64,000 nucleotides of DNA from UBA3210 sp963648895 (GTDB lineage Bacteria > Bacillota_I > Bacilli_A > RFN20 > CAG-449), in assembly GCA_963648895.1 (NCBI GenBank), contig CAVJGK010000001.1, positions 1-64,000 of the forward strand. The letters run 5' to 3'. Positions 34,664 through 43,256 of the stretch are shown here, one piece after another (position 1 is the stretch's first letter; each line of letters opens with the position of its first letter). The translations under genes were made by a program, and so were the position numbers. Under the pieces are notes generated by a model. The model did no database searches. It had not been told where the DNA came from and saw only the letters and a list, made by a program, of their open reading frames with translations.

Positions 34664-34987
34664 TTATTTAATTAATTCCTCTATTACTTTATCTAATGAG
34701 TCTTTTTCTATATGATGTTGACTCCCATTAATAAATCCATGATAGCGCTCTATGTCATTGGCATAGTCATAGTCGAAGTAGATATTAATTCTAATCCTTT
34801 GTAGTTTTTTACCAAAACCCATAATGCATTCGCCAGTGTCTGGGTCTAGCCCACGCAATCCTGATTCGTCGATACCCAAATTTTCTAGTTCTTCTCCAAA
34901 CTCAATGAATTCATTTATAATTTCTTTGCTAACACCAGCATTCACAAGCGCTTCCATAAAAGATTTTTGAGTTGTGTAATACATCAT
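34664..34987 (-). CDS. expanded-family protein, subtype D
   Basis: 107 aa: MYYTTQKSFMEALVNAGVSKE, FGEELENLGIDESGL, IRINIYFDYDY, ending SLDKVIEELIK. Subtype D also includes 34991 and 35330. Function unknown. Confidence 0.5.
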   Translation of the reverse strand: MMYYTTQKSFMEALVNAGVSKEIINEFIEFGEELENLGIDESGLRGLDPDTGECIMGFGKKLQRIRINIYFDYDYANDIERYHGFINGSQHHIEKDSLDKVIEELIK

Positions 34988-34990
34988 AAT

Positions 34991-35326
34991 CTAAGCTTCT
35001 CCTACATCAGTTAACACTTTTATTAATTCGTCAAGGGTGTCTCTTTCAAATCTCTGATAATGCCCAATAATTCCTACATAATATGTTCTATTATTAATAC
35101 TTCCGGAATCATAGACACACTGGAGTTTAACTCTGATCCCTTGTATATATTTAGAGTACCCTAGAAAAAATTCTCCTGTATGATCGTTAGAGGTTAGGTC
35201 AATCAAACCATCCATACCGAGGTATTTTATTTCGCGCTGAAAATCAAGAAAATTATTTATAACTTCATCATCCGCGCCTGCACTTACTGCTGCATTTAAA
35301 AAAGCTCCTCCATCTTTATAAATCAT
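34991..35326 (-). CDS. expanded-family protein, subtype D
   Basis: 111 aa: MIYKDGGAFLNAAVSAGADD, TGEFFLGYSKYIQGIRVKLQ, ending TLDELIKVLTDVGEA. Very close to 35330-35659; a recent duplication. Confidence 0.55.
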   Translation of the reverse strand: MIYKDGGAFLNAAVSAGADDEVINNFLDFQREIKYLGMDGLIDLTSNDHTGEFFLGYSKYIQGIRVKLQCVYDSGSINNRTYYVGIIGHYQRFERDTLDELIKVLTDVGEA

Positions 35327-35329
35327 ATT

Positions 35330-35659
35330 TTAATCTCCTGTCTCATCAGTTAACACTTTTATTAATTCGTCAAGGGCGCTTCTTTTGAATCGTTGGAAAT
35401 TTCAAATAATTCTCTCATAATATGTTGTATTGTTTGCAGAATCATAGACACACTGGAGTTTAACTCTGATCCCTTGTATATAGTTAGAGAATCTAAGCAA
35501 AAATTCACCTGTACGATCGTTAACGGTCAAGCTTATGTAACCCTCCATGCCAAGGTCCTTCATTTCACCCTCAAAATTGGTGAATTGCTGTATAGTATCT
35601 TCATTAGCGCCCGCCTTCCGTGCTGCTTCAAAAAAAGACGCTTTATCTCAATATATCAT
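35330..35659 (-). CDS. expanded-family protein, subtype D, two UGA codons
   Basis: 109 aa. ATG 35659; TGA at 35648-35650 (MIY-x-DKASFFEAARKAG) and 35402-35404 (RII-x-NFQRFKRS). The intact neighbour 34991 has Lys and Gly at these aligned positions, so they tolerate change; the codons are consistent with Trp but do not prove it. Without reading them the gene looks dead. Confidence 0.6.
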
Positions 35660-35662
35660 ATT

Positions 35663-36013
35663 TTAACCCCCTAAAACTTGGTTCATCAGTTCATCAAAAG
35701 TATTCGTGGTATATCCTTCTATAACTTCATATACTCCATCTTCGTCCTCTTTATAAATCCCACACATAAATGGAGAGTAATCCTCAGGAATTTCATCCGG
35801 CGTAACAAAAATTACTTCTATATAGGTTGATTCTATCTGAGTGCTAAAAATTGCACAATGACTATTGAACTCATTATAATCGCCCATATCGGGTTCTTGT
35901 AGTGATTCTTGAACATTATCGAAACCTAGATTAAGTAAAGTATCCCGATAGTAAGAATATTCTTTTATTTGATTAGCATCTTTTAACTTTTCACAAAATT
36001 CATTAAATTTCAT
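35663..36013 (-). CDS. expanded-family-like protein
   Basis: 116 aa: MKFNEFCEKLKDANQIKEYS, TLLNLGFDNVQESLQEPDM, ending TNTFDELMNQVLGG. It has the LGF turn and a FDELMNQV ending. Function unknown. Confidence 0.5.
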   Translation of the reverse strand: MKFNEFCEKLKDANQIKEYSYYRDTLLNLGFDNVQESLQEPDMGDYNEFNSHCAIFSTQIESTYIEVIFVTPDEIPEDYSPFMCGIYKEDEDGVYEVIEGYTTNTFDELMNQVLGG

Positions 36014-36017
36014 TAGT

Positions 36018-36323
36018 TTACTCCATTAGTTGTCGTAAGAGCGAGTCTAGATCGTCTGCCATGAATTCAGCAGCATCATGGGATGTAAATGCGACAAATC
36101 GTTTCTCACGGGGAATCAGCCTCAACTCGTCGTTTGTATTTATGTATACTTTTAATGGAGGGTAGTGATAGGAGATCCAGTAACTTTGTGAGTTGCTGAT
36201 ACTAGCATCTGAATATACAAACCCCAGATCATGTAACTGATTGATAGCATCTTCTATCTCTTTTCTAGCAGATTCATCTTTAAAAGTTTGCACAAACTTA
36301 ACTTCTATTTCATTAAATTCCAT
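36018..36323 (-). CDS. expanded-family protein
   Basis: 101 aa: MEFNEIEVKFVQTFKDESAR, INQLHDLGFVYSD, ending DDLDSLLRQLME. Family hallmarks are clear. Function unknown. Confidence 0.55.
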   Translation of the reverse strand: MEFNEIEVKFVQTFKDESARKEIEDAINQLHDLGFVYSDASISNSQSYWISYHYPPLKVYINTNDELRLIPREKRFVAFTSHDAAEFMADDLDSLLRQLME

Positions 36324-36324
36324 A

Positions 36325-36600
36325 TTATTTCATTACCTCAGCGATCATCTCTTCAAAATTTTTGCTTGAGCTAATAAGCACACCCTTAAACGAAGCAGAA
36401 TACACTATACCAGTTGCAAAGGAGTCAATTTTTATAGCTAACCAATTATCACCGAGATCATATAAATAACCTAGATAGTCTGGTCTACCGCATTGAAATT
36501 TAACCCCAAATTCATGCAAAGTTTTTATGTTTTGCTTAACTATATTTCTTTGTGCTTCATCGGGAAGACGATCTAGAAAATCTAATTCTATTAAGTTCAT
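36325..36600 (-). CDS. expanded-family protein, subtype B
   Basis: 91 aa: MNLIELDFLDRLPDEAQRNI, IKTLHEFGVKFQCG, ending NFEEMIAEVMK. Function unknown. Confidence 0.55.
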   Translation of the reverse strand: MNLIELDFLDRLPDEAQRNIVKQNIKTLHEFGVKFQCGRPDYLGYLYDLGDNWLAIKIDSFATGIVYSASFKGVLISSSKNFEEMIAEVMK

Positions 36601-36602
36601 AA

Positions 36603-36905
36603 TTACTTCGTAAGCAACTCCAATGCTTGTTTTAATGTGTTTGTTTTACAAAAGTCAGTTCCGTTAACCATAACTGCTATATGACTACATTTAGGGTAAG
36701 GGTATCTCTCACGATTACCTAAATATATGTCCACCAGAAATGTTTTATCCCCGCCTCGCACCATTCTATGATATTCTATCCCGTATGGGTCACTATACTT
36801 AAGCTTGAATCCAAGTGAGCGCAAAGTAGTTATCTCTTCTTCTGCCTCTTCGAGCGCTCCAGTATTAGGTAGGTTTTTTGCATATATAAGTTCACGACTA
36901 TTCAT
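36603..36905 (-). CDS. expanded-family protein, subtype A
   Basis: 100 aa: MNSRELIYAKNLPNTGALEE, LRSLGFKLKYSDPYGIEYH, VDIYLGNRERY, VMVNGTDFC, ending LKQALELLTK. Function unknown. Confidence 0.55.
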   Translation of the reverse strand: MNSRELIYAKNLPNTGALEEAEEEITTLRSLGFKLKYSDPYGIEYHRMVRGGDKTFLVDIYLGNRERYPYPKCSHIAVMVNGTDFCKTNTLKQALELLTK

Positions 36906-36907
36906 AT

Positions 36908-37213
36908 TTAGTTTATTAGCTCCTCGAGCATTTCTTCAAAATTTTGCCCTTTATAAATAAGTTTTGCGGTAAAAAAAGCATCAGGTTTTGTATTAAGAAA
37001 AGCAGTATATGATATATGGGAATTGTCCAATGCTGCAATGATCACCTGTAAATAAGTGTTTTCTACAACGTCAAAGTCATAAAATAGATTACTTTCATCG
37101 CCTATCCCAAATGTAAATCCAAATTCAGTCAGTCTTTCTATGTTAGCTTTAGTTGTATTTCTTAATTCCTCACCACGAAGACTATCTAAAAAATCTAATT
37201 CTATTCCATTCAT
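36908..37213 (-). CDS. expanded-family protein, subtype B
   Basis: 101 aa: MNGIELDFLDSLRGEELRNT, TKANIERLTEFGFTFGIG, ending GQNFEEMLEELIN. Function unknown. Confidence 0.55.
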   Translation of the reverse strand: MNGIELDFLDSLRGEELRNTTKANIERLTEFGFTFGIGDESNLFYDFDVVENTYLQVIIAALDNSHISYTAFLNTKPDAFFTAKLIYKGQNFEEMLEELIN

Positions 37214-37215
37214 AC

Positions 37216-37512
37216 TTATTTTGTTATCTCCTCAAGTGCCTGTTCTAAATTATTTGCATCGCAAAATCTTGTTCCATTCACCATGACTTTTATATGAGGA
37301 CCAAGTGAGTCATACTCACAATTTCTTACGCGTATAACGATAGGAAATCCTCTTCCATCCACTTGTATCCTTCTGATGTAATCGATTCAGTACGTACCAC
37401 TGTATCTAAATTGAAACCCTAAATCGTACAAAGTAGTTATTTCTTCTTCTACCTGTTTTCTCATTTCTTTATTAGAGAAATCTTTTATAAATTTACGTTC
37501 ATCATTATTCAT
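37216..37512 (-). CDS. expanded-family protein, subtype A, in-frame UGA
   Basis: 98 aa: MNNDERKFIKDFSNKEMRKQ, LYDLGFQFRYSGTY-x-IDYIRR with TGA at 37387-37389, then IVIRVRNCEYDS, VMVNGTRFC, ending LEQALEEITK. The full-length alignment with relatives needs the UGA to be read. Confidence 0.65.
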
Positions 37513-37514
37513 AT

Positions 37515-37814
37515 TTAGTCCACCAGTTCCTCCAGTGCTTGATCCAACGTGTCAGTGTTACAAACAGCATTTCCATTAATCCAGACTGCTATATGTTGAA
37601 CGCCAGGTTTATATAGTACAGGATTTCTCAAAAAAATAATTACAGGTTGTATTCTGTTGTCACCATATACTACCTTGGTATATTTTAATACGTTAGGAGT
37701 ATAATTTTTAAGTGCAAACCCAAGTTCAGATAAAGTAAGTATTTCGTCTTCTACCTGTGTCTTTAATTCCTCGCCATCCAGGTTTTTTGTAAATTCTAGT
37801 TCATTTTTATTCAT
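37515..37814 (-). CDS. expanded-family protein, subtype A
   Basis: 99 aa: MNKNELEFTKNLDGEELKTQ, LSELGFALKNYTPNVLKYT, VIIFLRNPVLY, VWINGNAVC, ending LDQALEELVD. Function unknown. Confidence 0.55.
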   Translation of the reverse strand: MNKNELEFTKNLDGEELKTQVEDEILTLSELGFALKNYTPNVLKYTKVVYGDNRIQPVIIFLRNPVLYKPGVQHIAVWINGNAVCNTDTLDQALEELVD

Positions 37815-37815
37815 T

Positions 37816-38091
37816 TTAATTCATCAGCTCCTTCAATACTTGCGCTAAGTCAGCGCCTTCACAAATAGTATTGTCGAAGTGCTGCACTTGAATGCGAGAG
37901 TCTTTATTAAAACTATAAATAGCAAGTTCTAGTTGTGCTTTGGGATAAGCATAAAATACTACGTAAAAATTTGCACTATAACCAGCATAGTTAAAACCAA
38001 GCTCATGCAAAAGGGTAATCTCTTCTTCTGCCTGATGCTTCATTTCATCAGTGGGCATCTTTTTTATAAACTCTAGCTCATCTTTATTCAT
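37816..38091 (-). CDS. expanded-family protein, subtype C
   Basis: 91 aa: MNKDELEFIKKMPTDEMKHQ, LHELGFNYAGYSANFYVVF, ending DLAQVLKELMN. Function unknown. Confidence 0.55.
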   Translation of the reverse strand: MNKDELEFIKKMPTDEMKHQAEEEITLLHELGFNYAGYSANFYVVFYAYPKAQLELAIYSFNKDSRIQVQHFDNTICEGADLAQVLKELMN

Positions 38092-38092
38092 C

Positions 38093-38395
38093 TTAGTTCA
38101 TTACCTCCTGGAGTACTTGGGTTAAATCATTGCCTTCACCAATGATAGTAAAAAAGTGTGCTAGTTCAATGCGAGCTTTTTGACCTGTTACTTTCTCTAA
38201 ATTATAAATATAAAGTGCTATATTAGGCACTTTTGGATATTTATAGTGTATCATGCTAAATAGTATAGTACTGCCACCATACACAAAACCAAGTTCATGC
38301 AAAAGGTCCATGTCTTCTATTGTTTGTTCTTGCATTTTTTTCGATTGAAATCCCTCTATAAATTTGATTTCATTATAATCATAACTTTTCTTCAT
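38093..38395 (-). CDS. expanded-family protein, subtype C, first gene of the operon
   Basis: 100 aa from ATG 38395, 7 nt after TATAAT (38402-38407), so probably leaderless like its twin at 26349-26660. MKKSYDYNEIKFIEGFQSKK, LHELGFVYGGSTILF, ending NDLTQVLQEVMN. Function unknown. Confidence 0.6.
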   Translation of the reverse strand: MKKSYDYNEIKFIEGFQSKKMQEQTIEDMDLLHELGFVYGGSTILFSMIHYKYPKVPNIALYIYNLEKVTGQKARIELAHFFTIIGEGNDLTQVLQEVMN

Positions 38396-38401
38396 ACATT
38401 T

Positions 38402-38431
38402 ATTATACAATAAAAATAAAAATATGTAAAA
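38402..38431 (-). promoter_or_regulatory. promoter of the 38.4-34.0 kb operon
   Basis: TATAAT at 38402-38407 and TTTTAC at 38426-38431, 18 bp apart, in the tail of the terminator at 38435-38454. TSS is predicted at the ATG 38395. Confidence 0.6.
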
Positions 38432-38434
38432 TAA

Positions 38435-38454
38435 AAAGCTGATTGCTCAGCTTT
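38435..38454 (-). terminator. terminator after the tail gene 38467
   Basis: AAAGCTGA-GCAA-TCAGCTTT followed by TTATTTT on the minus strand. Confidence 0.7.
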
Positions 38455-38466
38455 GTTAAATAGTTT

Positions 38467-38817
38467 TTAGCTTAATTTTTCTATTAAGTAAACAGTTACA
38501 CTTGCGTTTTTGGTCTCTGAGCCCATTACAGCACCATTATATTTACCATATGCAGTTACGCCGTAATAGCAACTTAATACTCCTGTTGAAGCATTATATG
38601 ATTTTGTGAAGGAACCCTTGCCATAAGGGTGTTCCTGAATACCTGAAACACTTACTTCAAAATCACCAACACCACTTACGGATTTAATAAAGAAATTATC
38701 AGCAGTTAGCTTTGTATAGTCTACATTAGGCACTAATGTTTTTACATTAAAAGATGTTGCTGTTCCTAATAATATTGGGATATTTCCCCCCCCCTTGATC
38801 TTAATTAAATTTTTCAT
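38467..38817 (-). CDS. MxNLIK-family tail protein, in frame at a G9 tract
   Basis: 116 aa: MKNLIKIKGGGNIPILLGTA, then VDYTKLTADNFFIKSVSG. G9 at 38786-38794 encodes GGG and is in frame. The copy at 5642-6000 shares DYTKLTxDNFxxKS and the G9 position but is off-frame. Beta-rich and short; likely a tail-tip protein. Confidence 0.6.
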   Translation of the reverse strand: MKNLIKIKGGGNIPILLGTATSFNVKTLVPNVDYTKLTADNFFIKSVSGVGDFEVSVSGIQEHPYGKGSFTKSYNASTGVLSCYYGVTAYGKYNGAVMGSETKNASVTVYLIEKLS

Positions 38818-38828
38818 TTTTTCTCCTT

Positions 38829-39161
38829 TTATTCAAGTACTATCTTCGAACAACTCATTGAGGTTGTCCAGTTATTTTGACCAAAATATACATTCGCAGT
38901 TTGCCCTTTTTCACATATTGCAATTAAATTACCAGTATAACCATAAGAAGTGGTATTAATACGTCTTAATAAGGTGACTCCTGTGCTTTCAAGCGTTTGT
39001 GCTATAGCACCACTACCAGTCGAAGTTACATTTACGAACACAATACATTTTTCAGTCGCTGTATAAGTGTAACTGTAAACGTAGTTTTGGGTAGCACCAG
39101 TTGAAACAAGTGTTGCATTTCCTAGATCTAAACCATTATCATTTTTAATTAAATTTTTCAT
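38829..39161 (-). CDS. MxNLIK-family tail protein without a G tract
   Basis: 110 aa: MKNLIKNDNGLDLGNATLVS, then repeats of polar beta strands (YSYTYTATEKCIVFVNVTS). It keeps the N-terminal leader but not the homopolymer. Likely part of the tail tip. Confidence 0.55.
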   Translation of the reverse strand: MKNLIKNDNGLDLGNATLVSTGATQNYVYSYTYTATEKCIVFVNVTSTGSGAIAQTLESTGVTLLRRINTTSYGYTGNLIAICEKGQTANVYFGQNNWTTSMSCSKIVLE

Positions 39162-39180
39162 TTATTTTTACTCCATTACT

Positions 39181-39894
39181 TTATACAGGTCCACTGCTAT
39201 AGGTGAAATATCCAGGTGTGCTTGCTGTATCAATTCTAGCATAAGTTTTATCAATATAGCTTGAATTGTATGTAGTACCATTCTCTCCAACTAGGGATGT
39301 GCAACCATAGAACATATTACTTGACGTTGTTACGTTAGTTGTTACAAAGCTTGACTTTACATAGATTGCTGTTAAACTTGAGCAATCACCAAACATATAA
39401 AACATATTAGTAACATCGCTAGTATCAAAGGTAGACAAATTCAAGGTTGTTAATTTTGAGCAATAATCGAACATATAGCTCATGCCAGTAACTTTGCCTG
39501 TGCTAGTGCTGGACAGATCTAGTGATGTTAAGCCTGAGCACCTATAGAACATACCTTGCATATTAGTAACATTGCTTGTATCAAGGTTGGATAAATTTAA
39601 TGCTACTAAATTGCTACGGTTATAGAACAAATGACTTAAATTAGTGGCACAAACCACGCCCGCTTCAAAGTTTAAACTAGTGATTGTTCCGGTTGCTAAC
39701 TGAACAGAATAATTGTCAGCCCAATTACCGATTTTTGTTATATAAGTCTTACCTACAATCGTTGCTGAAGCAGGTACTGTATAGGAAGTTGAAGAACCGT
39801 TATATGCATGTAACCAAATATATCTATCATCTGTTAATTCATAATCCCAATCATTTTGTCATGTTGTAGTTGGGAGTCATGTATCCCAATACAT
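39181..39894 (-). CDS. BspA-type leucine-rich-repeat tail protein, two UGA codons
   Basis: 237 aa from ATG 39894. TGA at 39877-39879 and 39859-39861 in MYWDT-x-LPTTT-x-QNDWDYEL, natural Trp sites. The C-terminal half has repeats of about 23 aa such as LNLSNLDTSNVTNMQGMFYRC, matching the BspA/DUF285 repeat that adheres to host surfaces. A receptor-binding role is likely. It touches the next gene through TAATG. Confidence 0.7.
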
Positions 39895-40898
39895 TAGCTT
39901 ACCTCCGTAGTTACTAAAGTATAAATAGTACCACTTAGTGCCGTTGCATCTTCTGTATAGAAGGTTAAGCTATTAGCACCAGTATCAACCACATGTGCTA
40001 CGCTGTCCAGTAGCGCATCATTCATAACTAGATTTTGAACCATTGAATTAGCAGTTAAACCACTTATGGTAACAGTAGCAGAATATCCATATTTACTATC
40101 ACTATCCCATTCGCAATAAGAACTCATTTGTGTAGGTGTAACAGATACTGTAATATTTGAATGGATAACTGATTTATTTTGCTTAGCTTCTAATGCAGTA
40201 TTAATTACTTTATTTTGCACTGGGTTAGTCGAGGAACTGCTTAATGCACTATCGACAGTTACTTTAGTAGCGCCACTAGCAATACCATCTAGCTTAGATT
40301 TATCGCTCGAAGACATCAAACCATTAGCGCTTGTAGTCGCTACGCTTGAAGTAGGTGGTGTATAGCCTAAAGCGGAGGTAACGTTTGTCTTAGAGACGCT
40401 GATTGTTCCGCTTGAGTTTGTTATATTAGAACCTGTTTTCACGCCACCTAATATGCTTGATGTTGCAGTAGGCAATGAGTAATTATTTGCATTTGCTGCC
40501 ACACCATCCAACTTAGATTTATCCGATGCTGACATCAATCCAGCGGCACTAGTAGTTGCATTTGAATAAGTTGTATCCGGTGTAACAATATTACCACTAC
40601 CTAGGATTGAAGTACCATTAACAGTTTTGATATTAGTTCCTGATACCAATGTAGCTTGCTTACCATTTAAAGTATTAGTAATTACTTTATTCTGAACAGG
40701 ATTAGTAGAGGATGTACTTAGCGCATCATCAACTGTCACAGTAACCGCAATATCCCCACTTCCTAATAATGATTCACCACTAATAGTTTTTATATTAGTT
40801 CCACTAACTAATTTATCTTGTTTATTGCCTAAAGTAGACTCAACTCATTCTTTGGTTATGAGATCTTTGGTATCTGAAATTTTACCTAAATATTTCAT
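39894..40898 (-). CDS. tail fibre with repeat stalk, in-frame UGA
   Basis: 334 aa from ATG 40898 (MKYLGKISDTKDLITKE). TGA at 40845-40847 is read at KE-x-VESTLG. Repeated units STNPVQNKVI and ASDKSKLDGVA are common in Firmicutes phage fibres, forming triple beta-stalks. The last part is a beta-rich tip. Starts by RBS AAGGAG. Confidence 0.75.
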
Positions 40899-40985
40899 TA
40901 GCTTTTTCTCCTTATTTAGTGCACAAAATAAAAATGTGCTTATTATACACTATATTATATAGATTTAGTAATCTAATTAGGTTTC

Positions 40986-41303
40986 TTAGTACACCTGCAT
41001 TATTTGATTCAGTAGCTCATCTAAAGTATCAGCATAATACTCTGCAATACACTCATAGTTTTTGTTAATATAACCTGTATACTGCATTCGGGGCGAGAAA
41101 TAGATAGCAATATGAAATGCTTTTTTTGGATCCAAATCCAAGTCAAACCATATACATAAATCCCTATCATTCAAGTATGTCCCTTGTGGTTCAAATCCTA
41201 AATCATGTAATGTCTGTATATCTGCCTCATACCTGGACTTATTATTTTCAGACACACAATTGTTTAAAAACCCCTGCTCAATTTTACTGTGCGCTACATC
41301 CAT
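40986..41303 (-). CDS. expanded-family-like protein
   Basis: 105 aa: DVAHSKIEQGFLNNCVSENN, IQTLHDLGFEPQGTYLNDRDL, ending DTLDELLNQIMQVY. Paralogous to 41307. Function unknown. Confidence 0.55.
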   Translation of the reverse strand: MDVAHSKIEQGFLNNCVSENNKSRYEADIQTLHDLGFEPQGTYLNDRDLCIWFDLDLDPKKAFHIAIYFSPRMQYTGYINKNYECIAEYYADTLDELLNQIMQVY

Positions 41304-41306
41304 ATG

Positions 41307-41621
41307 TTACACTCCTTTTTGCATTAGTTGGTCTAGTAGACTCTCCAGTGTATTGGTGCTAACATTCAACACTATATCTCTGCCATTATAAGCAGTAGCG
41401 TCACACATTAAGGTATCATGTAGGTCAATGACAACATCAATTGAGTCATTCACTTTTAAATAAGTAATCAAACCACGCTGCGGTCCACACCACTTGTCAT
41501 TAATCATAAACGTCTGACCGGGTTTAAATCCTAAGTCACGCAATGTTTGAATATTTGCTTTTTGCTGAGGTTTGTCTTTCTCTGCAGTCCAATCTAGTAA
41601 AGCTTGCTCATTTACATCCAC
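41307..41621 (-). CDS. expanded-family-like protein
   Basis: 104 aa: DVNEQALLDWTAEKDKPQQK, IQTLRDLGFKPGQTFMINDKW, ending NTLESLLDQLMQKGV. Tandem copy of 40986. It overlaps the next gene by 10 nt. Confidence 0.55.
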   Translation of the reverse strand: MDVNEQALLDWTAEKDKPQQKANIQTLRDLGFKPGQTFMINDKWCGPQRGLITYLKVNDSIDVVIDLHDTLMCDATAYNGRDIVLNVSTNTLESLLDQLMQKGV

Positions 41622-42061
41622 GGAATACTCTCCTTATATTTTTTAAAGCAATAATCACATATTGGAAATCCAACTTCTCTGTGAACTACCGCTTGCTCTC
41701 CGCATAATATACAATATTTTTCTGAGCACATTTCATACTTTCTTATAATTGCATCGATGTTATCATCTGTGCGGTAATAATCATACATACCATATATACG
41801 TAGTTGTCCGTATTTCTCTTTAACTTCTAAAATTTTATAATTATTTAAATTACCTTGCTTAATTAGTTCTTGACTAAGCTCTTCGCACAGTTGTATACCA
41901 AAAGCGATTCTCCAACCAACAGGCATATCATCTAATTGAGTCCAAGAATTATCATCACGAATTTTTAAAAATGGGAACTTAGAGCATAATTCATCATTAT
42001 ATACTTTAACTTCTTCTTCAGATAATTCAAATCTTTTTTCTATAAACTCTTTATCAGTCAT
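41612..42061 (-). CDS. hypothetical protein with C-terminal zinc ribbon
   Basis: 149 aa. N-terminal helices (TDKEFIEKRFELSEEEVKVY), then a Tyr-rich part and a Cys4 ribbon, MCSEKYCILCGE...FPICDYCFKK. No family recognised. Promoter: TATAAT 42087-42092 with a TTTACT-like -35 18 bp away. Confidence 0.6.
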   Translation of the reverse strand: MTDKEFIEKRFELSEEEVKVYNDELCSKFPFLKIRDDNSWTQLDDMPVGWRIAFGIQLCEELSQELIKQGNLNNYKILEVKEKYGQLRIYGMYDYYRTDDNIDAIIRKYEMCSEKYCILCGEQAVVHREVGFPICDYCFKKYKESIPWM

Positions 42062-42116
42062 ATATATAGGTACTCCTTATAATAATATTATACTATAATT
42101 AATCTAAAAAGTAAAT

Positions 42117-42147
42117 AAAAAGATGAACCTAAAATAGCTCATCTTTT
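42117..42147 (-). terminator. terminator of the RNA ligase gene
   Basis: AAAAGATGAGC-TATTTTAG-GTTCATCTTTT then T-run on the minus strand, overlapping the RNA ligase stop. The promoter of 41612 starts in its tail (TTTACT). Confidence 0.65.
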
Positions 42148-43025
42148 AGTACTTCCTTAACTCGCATATCAGAAGATTTCCTCATCTTCACAAAGTTGAT
42201 TGCACAATTCTTATTTTTACGAACGACTGTAATCAAATCTTCTTCAATAAAAGTATCATACACTGAATTTAAAAGTCTTCCAATTAATTCATTACGTTTA
42301 GCGTCAGGAAATTCATTAAGAATTTTAGCATACTCTTTTCTAATAACTGAATCAGTTATATACTCAAGTGCAACTTTTAACTCAAAATCATCCTTTGCTT
42401 CATGATTTTGTACTCTTAGATTACTCTTCTTATTAAAGAACTCTTCGCTAATTACTTTACCCCATACAGCATGACCCCATTTATTTTTATAATTATAGTT
42501 TTTAACTACAACTCCTTCTGGTGTGCAACCTTCAGGCATTAAATAATGAGTTTTATTAATATAAGTAGCAACCTCTTCAATTGTTGGATTTTCTAACCTA
42601 GCAATCTCTGGAATGTAAGTTAGGTTAAACTCTTCTAGCATTGGAACATACTCATCGTAAGATAGGTATCTTTCTTCCACTGCGTCAAATACATCAAAGA
42701 TGTAGAACTTTCTCCAAGCGTCTTCGTTGTATGACTTAATTGAATGTGGTACTAACCATTCTCCATACACTAAGTGGGTAGGATGTTTTAATAAATATGC
42801 TTTAATATTTTCATCCTTTTCTATTGTATTATAGAAACCTGCATTGTCATCATGCAAAGATAATTCTCTTTTTCTAGAACCGGCATGAACTAATCCATCA
42901 TCTCCTAAAAAGACTACAGAATTAGTTCCATCAATTTTAGGTTGGATAGTAACGGTTCCATTTAAAATGCCATCGCACTCATTTCTTCCTAGTTTCTCTA
43001 TGTGTTGATAACTCTTATATTGCAT
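42129..43025 (-). CDS. Rnl2-type RNA ligase
   Basis: 298 aa. Nucleotidyltransferase motifs in order: KIDGTN (motif I, Lys adenylated), YGEWLV (III), EGVVVKNY (IV) and WGKVI (V), as in T4 Rnl2-like RNA ligases. A C-terminal helical part follows. It joins nicked RNA and could repair host-cleaved tRNAs, useful next to a phage tRNA cluster. The ligase is full length; no TGA. Confidence 0.88.
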   Translation of the reverse strand: MQYKSYQHIEKLGRNECDGILNGTVTIQPKIDGTNSVVFLGDDGLVHAGSRKRELSLHDDNAGFYNTIEKDENIKAYLLKHPTHLVYGEWLVPHSIKSYNEDAWRKFYIFDVFDAVEERYLSYDEYVPMLEEFNLTYIPEIARLENPTIEEVATYINKTHYLMPEGCTPEGVVVKNYNYKNKWGHAVWGKVISEEFFNKKSNLRVQNHEAKDDFELKVALEYITDSVIRKEYAKILNEFPDAKRNELIGRLLNSVYDTFIEEDLITVVRKNKNCAINFVKMRKSSDMRVKEVLKDELF

Positions 43026-43034
43026 ATTATCCTC

Positions 43035-43256
43035 CTAATCACTATTGCATACCTGATCCTGTAAGCGTTCTATTTCTTCGTATAACCACGTATTATCGTA
43101 GACTTTGTCTGCTATTACTTCACAATCTGCTTCTATACTATCAAGCAGCTCAGAAATAGAGTTTAGTAAATTTCTTATAGTATTGTCATCCATCGCTATT
43201 ATATACAAGTCTTCTAAGTTTGACCTAATTTGATTAAGTTTAGTATTTATTGCCAT
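43035..43256 (-). CDS. small helical protein
   Basis: 73 aa, MAINTKLNQIRSNLEDLYII, acidic helices ending EEIERLQDQVCNSD. Coupled to the ligase gene upstream (spacing 9 nt). Function unknown. Confidence 0.45.
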   Translation of the reverse strand: MAINTKLNQIRSNLEDLYIIAMDDNTIRNLLNSISELLDSIEADCEVIADKVYDNTWLYEEIERLQDQVCNSD

